Assembly (NCBI RefSeq): GCF_024834055.1
Contig: NZ_JANUXZ010000003.1
Span: 124,001-188,000 of the forward strand
DNA: 64,000 bases
Reading direction: 5' to 3'
DNA from: Corynebacterium sp. ES2730-CONJ
Lineage (GTDB): Bacteria; Actinomycetota; Actinomycetes; Mycobacteriales; Mycobacteriaceae
Shown: piece by piece, positions 1 to 9,021 of the stretch
How the letters are laid out: every line of letters begins with the position of its first letter
How positions within the stretch are numbered: position 1 is the first letter of the stretch
Translations under genes and position numbers: made by a program
The notes under the pieces: model-generated
Databases searched by the model: none
What the model saw: the letters and a program-made list of their open reading frames with translations, nothing else
Told to the model about the DNA's origin: nothing

Positions 1-1200
1 CACGGAGACTGGAAAGAATTAAGTGACGAGGAACTGGACGCACGTCATGAGGTTCTGCAGACACAATTACCAACCATTTATACTATGGTGCAGGCCGAAA
101 AGCACAAGCGTGGCCTTACGTGGCCGGAGCAGCTTGATACCGAAACTGACCCAGCTCGGAAACTTCTTGCGAACGCTATTACCAGTTTTAACGAGCGCGA
201 TTTCCGTTCCGCGGCAATCCAGGCTGACGAGGCTATGCGCACCCCAACTGCTGAGCCTATCGGAGTGCGTCTGACTGGTATGTCCCTGCTAGGCGCTGCA
301 GCCATGCACGCTGGATATGCCAGCGAGGCGATTGAACCACTGCGTCACTGGTTGAATCTGGTGGCCGCTTATGAATTAAGTTGGCAGCGAGAAGCAGCCG
401 CAACAGCGCTTGCCGATGCCCTCATCGCCACCAAGCAATACTCGGAGGCCGCCGAGGTTATTTCGATGACGCTCGACGCCCTCAGCGATCGACCTGCTGT
501 CAAACTTCGCGCCATGCTCGTAACCAGCCTAACTGCGCTCGACCTAGCGCGGGCTGCCTGCAGCGCTGCTTTCGACTTAGCGAAGAATAGCGAAGATCGC
601 GAGGTCATCGTTGATGCCTATCAAAAAGCCTTCCAGAGCGCTTATCAAGAGCGCGAATTTGACGTAGCGATTTCTATCGCTGATGAAATCGCTCAGATCT
701 CCCGCGTTAGCTATCGTGATAATCCAACAGATGACAACGCAGCGCAACTCGACTCCGCCCTGGTCCGATCCATCTTCGCACGCACTTCAGCACCTGGCAC
801 TCTTGACGATGCGGAATTTGCCGTGGTTGAATCGCTCACCGAGGAGCGACGCGATATAGCGAAGCAGAGAAATGACGATGAGCGTCGACTGGCAGGGGCT
901 CTCGCTGATATCAACGAGGACCTTGCCCTAGGTGCGGTACGGTCAGCGCGCTCCATGGATTTTACTCTCCATATGGAAAATGCCCTTGAAAGTTTCGCGG
1001 AGTATCGGTTCTTCCCGGAGGCTGCACGCTGTGCGCTGACACTTGGCGAAGTCGCCGCGGGGGAGCAACGGTGGGTGGAGGCCCGGGCTCGGCTGCAGGA
1101 GGCCCGAACGTTTATGGATCAGGCAGCAGTTGTCCCAAGCGCCCTGCGTTCACGTGAAAAAGGCCTGGAAGAATTTCTTAATCAGACCTTAGACGACTAG
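1..1200 (+). CDS. Helical-repeat (TPR-like) hypothetical protein, 5' truncated by window edge
   Basis: The frame is open from base 1 to the TAG at 1198, so the gene enters from outside the window. The ATG at 85 is only an internal methionine, and codons before it (for example GDWKEL at the very start) read as protein. The visible ~399 residues are acidic, Ala/Glu-rich and almost entirely helical, with paired-helix spacing such as AEAAEVISMTLDAL and AAACALTLGEVA-like stretches, as in tetratricopeptide repeats. There is no signal peptide, membrane segment or catalytic motif in the visible part. It ends 73 bp before mazG on the same strand. Function unknown; a protein-protein interaction scaffold is the natural guess from fold alone. 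Confidence 0.75.
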   Translation, partial: HGDWKELSDEELDARHEVLQTQLPTIYTMVQAEKHKRGLTWPEQLDTETDPARKLLANAITSFNERDFRSAAIQADEAMRTPTAEPIGVRLTGMSLLGAAAMHAGYASEAIEPLRHWLNLVAAYELSWQREAAATALADALIATKQYSEAAEVISMTLDALSDRPAVKLRAMLVTSLTALDLARAACSAAFDLAKNSEDREVIVDAYQKAFQSAYQEREFDVAISIADEIAQISRVSYRDNPTDDNAAQLDSALVRSIFARTSAPGTLDDAEFAVVESLTEERRDIAKQRNDDERRLAGALADINEDLALGAVRSARSMDFTLHMENALESFAEYRFFPEAARCALTLGEVAAGEQRWVEARARLQEARTFMDQAAVVPSALRSREKGLEEFLNQTLDD

Positions 1201-1212
1201 AAGCGCTTGTCC

Positions 1213-1265
1213 GCTAGCCCACGTATACCCACCATATAAGGGGTGTCGGCCATACGTGGGCTAGC
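1213..1265. repeat. 14-bp perfect inverted repeat in front of mazG
   Basis: GCTAGCCCACGTAT at 1213-1226 is repeated as its exact reverse complement at 1252-1265, with a 25-nt spacer holding a TATAAG box (1235-1240). The right arm ends 8 nt before the mazG ATG. There is no T-run after it, so it looks more like an operator or 5'-leader stem around the promoter than a terminator. Confidence 0.6.
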
Positions 1266-1273
1266 ATGATCTC

Positions 1274-1909
1274 ATGACTCAAGCCCATCTCACTGTGCTC
1301 ATCCTCGACCCGCGCTGGCCCACTATGGTCCCTCTTAATATCCTCAAAGGCCTTCGAGGGTCGATTGAAGTGACCGAGGATATTCCAGAGCAGCTGCTTT
1401 CCTTGCTCAAAGATCTAATACCCGCTGGGCCTGAGATACTTCTAGTGAGCAGCCAGCCCAACCATCCTGCGGTCAAAACCTTTATGGATCAGGATGCTGT
1501 ATTAATCTGCGCTCCCTCGCTGGAGGATCCTGTTGATCAAGCTGTACAGACAATGAGACGAGCTTTGGAGATAGGAGAGTGGGAGAGAGCCCAAACTCAT
1601 CGTTCTCTGATTCCTTACCTGCGTGAAGAGACGGCCGAAGTCATCGAGGCCATTGAATCAGAATCCGGGGATGACCAGATTCGAAACGAGTTATCGGATG
1701 TGCTTTTGCAGGTTTTTTTCCACGCCGAAATAGCCGCCCGACGCGGAGCTTTTGACTTCGCCGATATAGCGTCAAGCTTTACGGCGAAAATGCGTCGGCG
1801 TGCACCTTATCTTTTCGATGGAACCACTGAGACCATTCCTACCGAAAAGCAGCAGGACATATGGCAAAAGGCAAAGCTAATGGAAAGTGAAAAACAGGCG
1901 CAACCATAG
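1274..1909 (+). CDS. mazG: MazG nucleoside triphosphate pyrophosphohydrolase
   Basis: MazG hydrolyses (d)NTPs to the monophosphate and pyrophosphate, a house-cleaning activity. The 211-aa protein carries the MazG signature in its C-terminal half: REETAEVIEAIE (the EExxE metal-binding helix) followed by RNELSDVLLQVFFHAEIA (the ExxD helix), then MRRRAPYLFDG. The N-terminal ~95 residues are a variable domain, as in mycobacterial-corynebacterial single-MazG-domain forms; the E. coli two-domain form is longer. The ATG at 1274 lies 8 nt after a long inverted repeat with no clear Shine-Dalgarno. Its stop codon sits inside a convergent terminator. The neighbours transglycosylase and eno match the usual actinobacterial order. 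Confidence 0.93.
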   Translation: MTQAHLTVLILDPRWPTMVPLNILKGLRGSIEVTEDIPEQLLSLLKDLIPAGPEILLVSSQPNHPAVKTFMDQDAVLICAPSLEDPVDQAVQTMRRALEIGEWERAQTHRSLIPYLREETAEVIEAIESESGDDQIRNELSDVLLQVFFHAEIAARRGAFDFADIASSFTAKMRRRAPYLFDGTTETIPTEKQQDIWQKAKLMESEKQAQP

Positions 1910-1920
1910 GGTTACGCCTG
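1891..1920 (-). terminator. Terminator overlapping the mazG stop
   Basis: CAGGCGCAACC (1895-1905) pairs with GGTTACGCCTG (1910-1920) with one mismatch. On the minus strand it is followed by GTTTTTC, so it mainly ends the minus-strand porin-like gene, while also lying across the last codons of mazG. Confidence 0.65.
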
Positions 1921-1936
1921 CTTCTTCATCGTTGAT

Positions 1937-2389
1937 CTATGAGCTCAGTAAAGATAAGGCCGAAGAGCCCAGGGAACTGGTGGAATTCGAGGAGCCCGAA
2001 TCAGACGAACCTGAGTTGGACGACGCTGAAGGGGCATCCGGAGAGACAATTTCACACGTCAGTGCGCGGTTGAGCACTGGCTCGAGAGCGATAGCGCGGA
2101 TCTTGGAGGGAACATTAGTATTCGTAGCCTCTTTGTAAAGGACGTCTGAAAGCTGCTGTCGAGTCATGCCAGGTTTGACGTTGTCACCGAGCATGGAACC
2201 TAGCAGTGAGCACGGGGTATTGGAGACGAAGAAATCCACTGCCTTCTGACTCACAGTGCCGAAGGAATCGAGAGCTTTAATAGCGGTGAGAATGGTTCCT
2301 AAACCAGCAGCATTGGCGGCTGGGACCGTAATGCCAGAGCTCAAGAGGGCAGTGCCGGCTACAGCAACAATGGCGCGACGAATACGCAT
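1937..2389 (-). CDS. Small secreted protein, PorB/PorC-like (candidate anion porin)
   Basis: The 150-aa precursor starts at MRIRRAIVAV (ATG at 2389, with AAGGAC 7 nt upstream); a longer in-frame start at 2449 would put 20 extra hydrophobic residues before the natural signal peptide. The signal peptide ends near PAANAA. The mature part is helical, has two cysteines (NTPCSLLG and LTCEIV) that could form a disulfide, and ends in a Ser/Gly-rich tail. Size, secretion, two cysteines and position between mazG and eno resemble corynebacterial PorB/PorC cell-wall channel proteins (family knowledge). The sequence itself does not prove a channel, so the call is tentative. Confidence 0.55.
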   Translation of the reverse strand: MRIRRAIVAVAGTALLSSGITVPAANAAGLGTILTAIKALDSFGTVSQKAVDFFVSNTPCSLLGSMLGDNVKPGMTRQQLSDVLYKEATNTNVPSKIRAIALEPVLNRALTCEIVSPDAPSASSNSGSSDSGSSNSTSSLGSSALSLLSS

Positions 2390-2555
2390 ATTTACGTGTC
2401 CTTCCAGTAAAAATAAATTACGACAGAGCAACAATAATAGAAAAACCACCTACTGCATAGATATATAAGGGTCGGGGGTAATTGGTAGGGGATCGTTCGA
2501 GCCGGCGCGTTGGAGGAAATTCTGCTCACCACAAAGATTGCTAGAATCACACCCC

Positions 2556-3344
2556 ATGAGCGGTGGAGTAAAAATTGTGTCGGGTTGCGCGGTGGGTGTC
2601 CTGCTTGCTGTGATCACGGTGATAGCAGTAGTCGGATGGAGCCTGTCCTTCCTCGACCAGGGGCCAGCGGTGAGGCAGTTAGCACCTATCCCTGAGAATA
2701 TTCCACCAGCCAGAGGCCAAGAGGTTCCCCTCATTGATGTCAACGCGCCGGGACGCACCTCGGATAAACTGCGCTTTTGGGCCGATCCAATTTCGGCCGA
2801 GACAGGGGTATCCTCGGCCGCTTTGCGTGCCTATGGCAATGCGGAACTCATCGCGGCGCAATCGTGGCCCGAGTGCCATCTGTCGTGGACGACACTTGCA
2901 GGAATCGGTTATGTCGAAACTAGGCACGGAACCTACTCAGGACAGCTCTTCAACTCGCGTGATATAGATGAAGACGGTAACGTTTTGCCTCCCATTCTCG
3001 GGGTCCAACTTGATGGATCGCCCGGATTCGCCGAGATCCGCGATACCGATCAAGGACAACTAGACGGAGATACGGAATTTGATCGAGCTATTGGTCCCAT
3101 GCAGTTTATTCCGACCTCTTGGCAACGATACGGGCGTGACGCCTCGGGGGATGGGGTGGCGGATCCCAATAATATCGACGATGCCGCTCTAGGAGCAGCC
3201 AACCTACTGTGCTCTCAGGGCGACCTAGCCACGCCAGAGGGGTGGACTCGTGCTGTTTTGTCCTATAACAGCTCGCAAGCCTATCTGATTAAAGTACGCA
3301 ACGCCGCTAATTCCTATGCGCTCTCACAACCAGCGATGCGGTAG
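2556..3344 (+). CDS. Secreted lytic murein transglycosylase (SLT/LpqU type)
   Basis: It cleaves the MurNAc-GlcNAc bond of peptidoglycan outside the membrane. The 262-aa protein has an N-terminal membrane/signal segment (about residues 5-30) and a Pro-rich linker. The catalytic region GIGYVETRHGTYSG carries the expected glutamate, and the typical IGPMQFIPTSWQRYGRD and AVLSYNSSQAYLIKVRN motifs follow. Two cysteines (WPECHL and NLLCSQ) may be bridged. The ATG at 2556 is preferred over an in-frame TTG at 2538 because a TAGAAT box ends 8 nt before it, giving a leaderless mRNA. The homologue sits in the same place before eno in mycobacteria. Confidence 0.88.
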   Translation: MSGGVKIVSGCAVGVLLAVITVIAVVGWSLSFLDQGPAVRQLAPIPENIPPARGQEVPLIDVNAPGRTSDKLRFWADPISAETGVSSAALRAYGNAELIAAQSWPECHLSWTTLAGIGYVETRHGTYSGQLFNSRDIDEDGNVLPPILGVQLDGSPGFAEIRDTDQGQLDGDTEFDRAIGPMQFIPTSWQRYGRDASGDGVADPNNIDDAALGAANLLCSQGDLATPEGWTRAVLSYNSSQAYLIKVRNAANSYALSQPAMR

Positions 3345-3392
3345 AGAGCACTTTCAACCAAGCGGAACGAACTGTTCGTGTGAAGATCGTTG

Positions 3393-3518
3393 ATGTGCAG
3401 AAACTCACAACCTAATCTCGACGGCCATCAAGGATCGACACCGACACTTGATATTGCTCGGAAAACGCTGTTCAGCGCCGGTTTCTACGACAAGGTGGGG
3501 GAGGAATATCTAGGCTAA
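3393..3518 (+). CDS. Possible 41-aa ORF or gene relic in the 3345-3649 gap
   Basis: The 305-bp space before eno holds one open stretch starting at ATG 3393 and ending TAA 3516. Its translated tail (HQGSTPTLDIARK and LFSAGFYDKVGEEYLG) looks more protein-like than random sequence. It has no Shine-Dalgarno and no recognisable family. It may be the 3' remnant of a lost gene. The rest of the gap holds the eno promoter region and a small CTCGTaagACGAG hairpin (3593-3605). Confidence 0.2.
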   Translation: MCRNSQPNLDGHQGSTPTLDIARKTLFSAGFYDKVGEEYLG

Positions 3519-3631
3519 AAACCACAAAACCAAACATGCTCTCACAGAAAGCCAAGGCGGACACTTAAAAAAAGTGCGTTTGTTATATAAGCTCGTAAGA
3601 CGAGTCCTCATACGAGAACACTTACCTTTAA

Positions 3632-4927
<1,296 letters not shown>

Positions 4928-4970
4928 GGTCTAGGCTAGAAGTTAGCCGTTTCCCCTCCCTTATTGACTA

Positions 4971-5017
4971 ACTGAACTCGCACCTTCAAACGTGAAGGTG
5001 CGAGTTCAGTTTATTTC
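4971..5017 (+). terminator. eno terminator
   Basis: Perfect 17-bp stem (4971-4987 with 4994-5010, loop AAACGT) followed by TTATTTC. Confidence 0.93.
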
Positions 5018-5082
5018 TACGGGTACCACCCCGTGCGGCTTTAGATACCTGTGGGCGTGAAGGTGCTAAAATTTAGAATCCT

Positions 5083-5622
5083 ATGCAACGTAAAAATAGA
5101 GCTGTTCCGGTTCTCAACCGTGAGAAAGAAATAAGGGCTACACGTCCGAAGCGCACACCCGTGCGACTCGGTCTTGAAGCCTATGCAGCCATAATTGCTG
5201 CCGTTGCTTTCGTCATAGTCATTATCTACGTACCGGTGCGCGATTATATGGAGCAGCGCTCTGAGATAGACCGCTTGGAGGTCTCGATTTCTCAGCTCAC
5301 CAAGCAAAAAGAGAAGCTCCAAGACGATCTGAACCATTATCAATCCGAAGAGTATATACGCGAGCAAGCACGAATTCGATTAGGGGTCATTGCCCCTGGC
5401 GAACGTGCCTTCCGGATCATCGACCCTGGCCTTGAGAACTCCCGTCATACGCAAGCAGTTAGCCCGAAAAATGAAGAAATTCGTATTTGGTACGAGACCC
5501 TCTGGGATTCAGTGACTGTGATCCCCGAGGAGGATGAACAGCCGCCGCGAGAAAATAAGCTTCCTCTTTTGAGCGATCTGCAGGCTCCCGTCCCATCGGC
5601 TCCCGAGGAGGGTGAAAGATAG
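5083..5622 (+). CDS. FtsB/DivIC-family septum formation initiator
   Basis: A bitopic divisome protein that in other bacteria bridges FtsL and FtsQ and helps activate septal peptidoglycan synthesis. The 179-aa protein has a basic cytoplasmic N-terminus, one membrane helix (about residues 32-53, YAAIIAAVAFVIVIIYVPV), then a coiled coil (EIDRLEVSISQLTKQKEKLQDDL) and the family motif YIREQARIRLGVIAPGE. A Pro/Glu-rich tail ends it. No Shine-Dalgarno is visible; a TAAAAT box at 5067-5072 just upstream suggests a very short or absent leader. It is followed by DUF501 and ppx on the same strand. Confidence 0.9.
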   Translation: MQRKNRAVPVLNREKEIRATRPKRTPVRLGLEAYAAIIAAVAFVIVIIYVPVRDYMEQRSEIDRLEVSISQLTKQKEKLQDDLNHYQSEEYIREQARIRLGVIAPGERAFRIIDPGLENSRHTQAVSPKNEEIRIWYETLWDSVTVIPEEDEQPPRENKLPLLSDLQAPVPSAPEEGER

Positions 5623-5656
5623 GTGAGAGGGCGGGCATAGTCTAAAATCTTCAGAT

Positions 5657-6217
5657 ATGAGTGTCGACGAAAAAGATCTAGCTGCCGTAGCCCGCCAACT
5701 TGGTCGCAGTCCGCGTGGAGTCGTTGAAATATCCTATCGATGCCCGGACGGTGCACCTGGCGTCGTGATGACGCGTCCTCGCTTAGAGGATGGAACGCCT
5801 TTTCCCACTCTCTACTATCTGACAGACCCGCGGTTAACGGCCGAAGCATCCCGCTTGGAGGTCGCTCATATTATGAAATGGATGACTGAGCGTCTATCCA
5901 ACGATCACGAGCTCGCAGCGGACTATCGAAGAGCCCACGAGTATTTCCTTGATAAGCGCAATAGCTTAGAGGACCTAGGAACCGAGTTCTCTGGTGGGGG
6001 AATGCCAGACCGAGTAAAATGCCTTCACGTTCTTATCGCCTATGCCCTGGCTGAAGGACCGCAACATGTCCAACTGGGGACCGAGGCCGTCGCCATTGCT
6101 GCCCAACACGCTAACCTGCGCGGAACCGCTATTCCTGAAGACTGGCCTACGGTTGATGATTTAGGTATCGATATGGAGCACTTCGACTTCACTCATGCTG
6201 AGGCGCCACGCGCATGA
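5657..6217 (+). CDS. DUF501 protein
   Basis: A 186-aa cytoplasmic protein of the DUF501 family, found next to ftsB-like and ppx genes across Actinobacteria. Characteristic pieces are VARQLGRSPRGVVEISYRCP near the start, FPTLYYLTDPRL, and MPDRVKCLHVLIAYALAEG, with two cysteines. No enzymatic function is established. The ATG at 5657 lies 8 nt after a TAAAAT box (5643-5648), the distance expected for a leaderless transcript. It overlaps the ppx start by 4 nt, so the two are probably translationally coupled. Confidence 0.9.
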   Translation: MSVDEKDLAAVARQLGRSPRGVVEISYRCPDGAPGVVMTRPRLEDGTPFPTLYYLTDPRLTAEASRLEVAHIMKWMTERLSNDHELAADYRRAHEYFLDKRNSLEDLGTEFSGGGMPDRVKCLHVLIAYALAEGPQHVQLGTEAVAIAAQHANLRGTAIPEDWPTVDDLGIDMEHFDFTHAEAPRA

Positions 6218-7179
6218 CTAGATATGCAGCGATTGATTGTGGGACGAACTCCCTACGGCTTCTTATTGTAGAGTGCACCCGGGATGGCGACATCAAAGAA
6301 ATAGCGCGTCAGATGGAAATCGTCCGCCTGGGAGCCGCAGTGGATGCGACAGGTGAATTTGATCCAGCAGCAATCGAGCGAGCACGTCTCGTACTCGCTC
6401 GCTATGTCGATATTATGCGCGCCGAGAGGGTTGCCGATATCCGTATGGTGGCGACATCTGCGACCCGGGATGCAAAAAATCGCGAGGTTTTCTTTGATAT
6501 GACGCGTACTGAGCTCGCTCCAATTAGGGAGGGAGCGGTTGCGGAGGTTATTAGTGGGGACGAGGAGGCACAACTTTCTTTTGCCGGGGCCGTGGCCGAT
6601 CTGAACCCTGATCGAGGACCCTTCTGCGTCATCGACTTAGGCGGTGGCTCCACCGAATTTGTAGTCGGTTATCCTCATGGCAAGATTCTCGGTTCTTACT
6701 CGGCACAAATGGGGTGTGTGCGGCTGAGCGAGCGCATCCTTCACACGGATCCTCCAACTGACAAAGAACAGCTTCAGGCCGCAGAGTATATTTCCCAACA
6801 GCTACGTGACGTGCGAAACGCAGTACCTATTTCCCAGGCTCGCACATTTGTCGGGTGCGCCGGCACGTTTACCACACTCGCTGCCTTGGCACTGGGTTTA
6901 GAGACCTATGATGCTACGAAAATTCATAACACAACGCTAAGATTTCCCGCCTTAAAAGTGTTGAATAAGGAGCTCATCGGGCTCAGTAGTGCTGAGCGGC
7001 GCATGAATCCTGTGATTCATCCAGGACGAGCGGATGTTCTCGCCGGTGGGGGATTAGTAGTCAATGCCATAATCGACATGATCGCCTATATCACCAATAT
7101 TTCACAGATCACCATTAGTGAAAAGGATATTTTAGACGGGATCATTCTGGGCATGATCTCTTCAAAGAGTTCCCCATAA
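6214..7179 (+). CDS. ppx: Ppx/GppA-family exopolyphosphatase
   Basis: Removes terminal phosphate from polyphosphate or guanosine pentaphosphate. The 321-aa protein shows the ASKHA phosphate-binding elements: YAAIDCGTNSLRLLIVE at the N-terminus and CVIDLGGGSTEFVVG in the middle, with GCAGTFTTLAALAL and HPGRADVLAGG later. It is the short single-module form lacking the C-terminal HD domain of E. coli Ppx. The start ATG overlaps the DUF501 stop (ATGA). Substrate preference cannot be read from sequence. Confidence 0.92.
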   Translation: MTRYAAIDCGTNSLRLLIVECTRDGDIKEIARQMEIVRLGAAVDATGEFDPAAIERARLVLARYVDIMRAERVADIRMVATSATRDAKNREVFFDMTRTELAPIREGAVAEVISGDEEAQLSFAGAVADLNPDRGPFCVIDLGGGSTEFVVGYPHGKILGSYSAQMGCVRLSERILHTDPPTDKEQLQAAEYISQQLRDVRNAVPISQARTFVGCAGTFTTLAALALGLETYDATKIHNTTLRFPALKVLNKELIGLSSAERRMNPVIHPGRADVLAGGGLVVNAIIDMIAYITNISQITISEKDILDGIILGMISSKSSP

Positions 7180-7251
7180 AACACCGTGTTCGCGCTGGTG
7201 AGATCTTCATTTAGAAAATAACGGGTATCTACATTAAGATAATTACTCGTT

Positions 7252-7325
7252 GCCCCCATAGCCCAATCGGCAGAGGCGGTTGACTTAAAATCAATACAGT
7301 GTGGGTTCGAGTCCCACTGGGGGCA
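7252..7325 (+). tRNA. tRNA with anticodon UAA (Leu) and a short variable arm
   Basis: A complete 74-nt cloverleaf: acceptor GCCCCCA/TGGGGGC (7 perfect pairs), D-arm with GG in its loop, anticodon stem GTTGA/TCAAT with loop CTTAAAA (anticodon TAA), T-arm GTGGG-TTCGAGT-CCCAC, and discriminator A. CCA is not encoded. The variable region is only ACAGT (5 nt), whereas bacterial tRNA-Leu normally carries a long variable arm. The UUA-decoding assignment rests on the anticodon alone. A strong terminator follows at once. Confidence 0.93.
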
Positions 7326-7330
7326 CAGAT

Positions 7331-7368
7331 AAAGACCTTGCGAGAAATCGCAAGGTCTTTATCTTTTA
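7331..7368 (+). terminator. tRNA terminator
   Basis: Perfect 13-bp stem AAAGACCTTGCGA (7331-7343) with its complement at 7348-7360, loop GAAA, then ATCTTTT. Confidence 0.93.
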
Positions 7369-7592
7369 GTTGAGAAGCAGTGGAATCTAGCCCCTAAAGT
7401 GGGTGGAATTCAAACACGCCGACGAATTTACTCATCGCCTAAATGGCAGCTTAGAAGGATATTTAGTAACTCACAGCAATTTGACAGCTTGGGTCGACCC
7501 CTTCTTCAGATAAGCCCCATAGATTGCTTATTAAGTAATTTGCACACGCAACCATACGCAACGAGGACATAATCTTTTTAAGGAGCACCCTG

Positions 7593-7814
7593 ATGGCAAC
7601 CACCACCATGCAGCACACAGATTCAACAGACCTTTTTGTCACGCGCGACGTTGACGATACTGTGGTCTATCACCTTCGTCAATGTAACCCTTATGATCTC
7701 AACAGCTCCTACTATGTGCGCGAGAATCAATCGACCGGAGGACGCGCTTTTGTGGAAATGAGTATGCGGCATGGTTGTGGCTATGCGTATGCTCAGCGAC
7801 GCGCTCGCGCCTAA
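7593..7814 (+). CDS. 73-aa protein of unknown function upstream of ripA
   Basis: A good ribosome site (AAGGAG 8 nt before ATG 7593) and its own intergenic space support a real gene. The protein is small and polar, with no signal peptide or membrane segment. It has two cysteines (LRQCNPYDL and RHGCGYAYA), several Tyr/Arg, and a basic C-terminal QRRARA. I recognise no family. It lies between the tRNA terminator and the DtxR-controlled ripA, about 80 bp upstream of the DtxR box, so a link to iron control is possible but unproven. Confidence 0.6.
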   Translation: MATTTMQHTDSTDLFVTRDVDDTVVYHLRQCNPYDLNSSYYVRENQSTGGRAFVEMSMRHGCGYAYAQRRARA

Positions 7815-7894
7815 GATACCCTTATAAATCAAACTTTTGGTGGTGTGGGCCTAGCTTTTAGCCGGTGTGACCTTTACAATGGGCTCACTGGCTT

Positions 7895-7913
7895 TTTGCT
7901 TAGGCTAACCTAA
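7895..7913 (+). promoter_or_regulatory. DtxR box over the ripA promoter/start
   Basis: TTTGCTTAGGCTAACCTAA matches 17 of 19 positions of the DtxR consensus as I recall it (TTAGGTTAGSCTAACCTAA). It includes a possible -10 (TAGGCT) and its last base is the A of the ripA ATG, so iron-loaded DtxR would block initiation directly. Confidence 0.85.
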
Positions 7914-8902
7914 TGGGAATGAGCGCAATTGTGATCAAAGATACCACCAAAACACGTACGACCACTTTCATGTGGTGCCGCATCGGGCAAGCCATTATTA
8001 AGGCACCCGACCGGATGCTTCATATTGTCGCGGGCGATCTCGTCATCGCTCCGGAAAGTGCGACGGTCATCGATAGCGCCGAGGCGAGCATTATCTCGTT
8101 CAAATTTACTGATATGCTCCCCGGGCCTACTCGAAAAATCTCTCTGGGTCCGGACTGGGATCGACGCATAATAGCTGAATATGCCAGAGCCCGGCTCGGG
8201 GAGAAGCATTGCAGTGAGGGATTCCTTACAACTCTTCATCAACCCCGTTTTCAATGTCCTCCGCTGCCAGTAGAACAGGCCGCACGCCGTGTTGCTAGCG
8301 AATTATTAGCGCAACCGAGCTGCACGACCTCACTTGAGGTATTTGCCCAATCCCACCGCATCAGTGCTCGAACTCTCCAGCGACAATTTCTCAAATCCAC
8401 AGGATTACCATTTTCCGAATGGCGAGCCGCATGTCGGGTAGCCAGCGCTGCCGATCTCATAAGTCGGGGGATGAGTATTAAACTCGCCTCTCAGCACGTA
8501 GGATTCTCGGCCACGAGTAGTCTGACACGAGCTTTTAAGCGCCACACAGGTCAGACGCCCGCGAGTTTTCTCAATCTTAAATCTGTTCATGTTCCACTCA
8601 GCGATCCTCTGACCGTCTTCGCACGCGCTCGAACTGATCTCGTCCTGTGGCTTGCTCATGGATCCGCCACCGTAACCACACCAGGCTACTGTCGGTTTCT
8701 GGCGCAAGGAGAGACAGTGACAATTCTCTCCGGAACTCATACTCGCCTGGATATCGCCTCTGGGTCAATCGCATTGCCGGTCAGCCCGCGTTTCAACGAA
8801 CATGCCGTAGATGCTCTTTCTCGAGCTTTGGATACTCAAGGCGATACTTTCCTTGAGGGGTTGACAGATAGCAGTGACCAAGAGGCACTAACCCCCGCAT
8901 AA
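7913..8902 (+). CDS. ripA: RipA-like AraC-family regulator of iron-containing proteins
   Basis: In corynebacteria RipA is made when DtxR is released under iron limitation, and it represses genes for iron-rich enzymes such as aconitase, succinate dehydrogenase and nitrate reductase (family knowledge). The 329-aa protein matches the known length. Its AraC-type double helix-turn-helix lies unusually in the middle (about residues 120-222), with SLEVFAQSHRISARTLQRQF and IKLASQHVGFSATSSLTRAF as the two recognition units, flanked by N- and C-terminal domains. A DtxR box overlaps the start. ATG 7913 fits a leaderless start; ATG 7919 is an alternative. The position downstream of ppx also fits. Confidence 0.88.
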   Translation: MGMSAIVIKDTTKTRTTTFMWCRIGQAIIKAPDRMLHIVAGDLVIAPESATVIDSAEASIISFKFTDMLPGPTRKISLGPDWDRRIIAEYARARLGEKHCSEGFLTTLHQPRFQCPPLPVEQAARRVASELLAQPSCTTSLEVFAQSHRISARTLQRQFLKSTGLPFSEWRAACRVASAADLISRGMSIKLASQHVGFSATSSLTRAFKRHTGQTPASFLNLKSVHVPLSDPLTVFARARTDLVLWLAHGSATVTTPGYCRFLAQGETVTILSGTHTRLDIASGSIALPVSPRFNEHAVDALSRALDTQGDTFLEGLTDSSDQEALTPA

Positions 8903-9021
8903 AAGAGGCGCGGGAACTATTGTTAGTGCGGTCACGTTAGAAGGATGTACCTGGTCTTGGGGATAATTGATCCGCAGGACTATATAAGTAGAAAAGTAGC
9001 GAAAGGACAGTGTTACTACCT

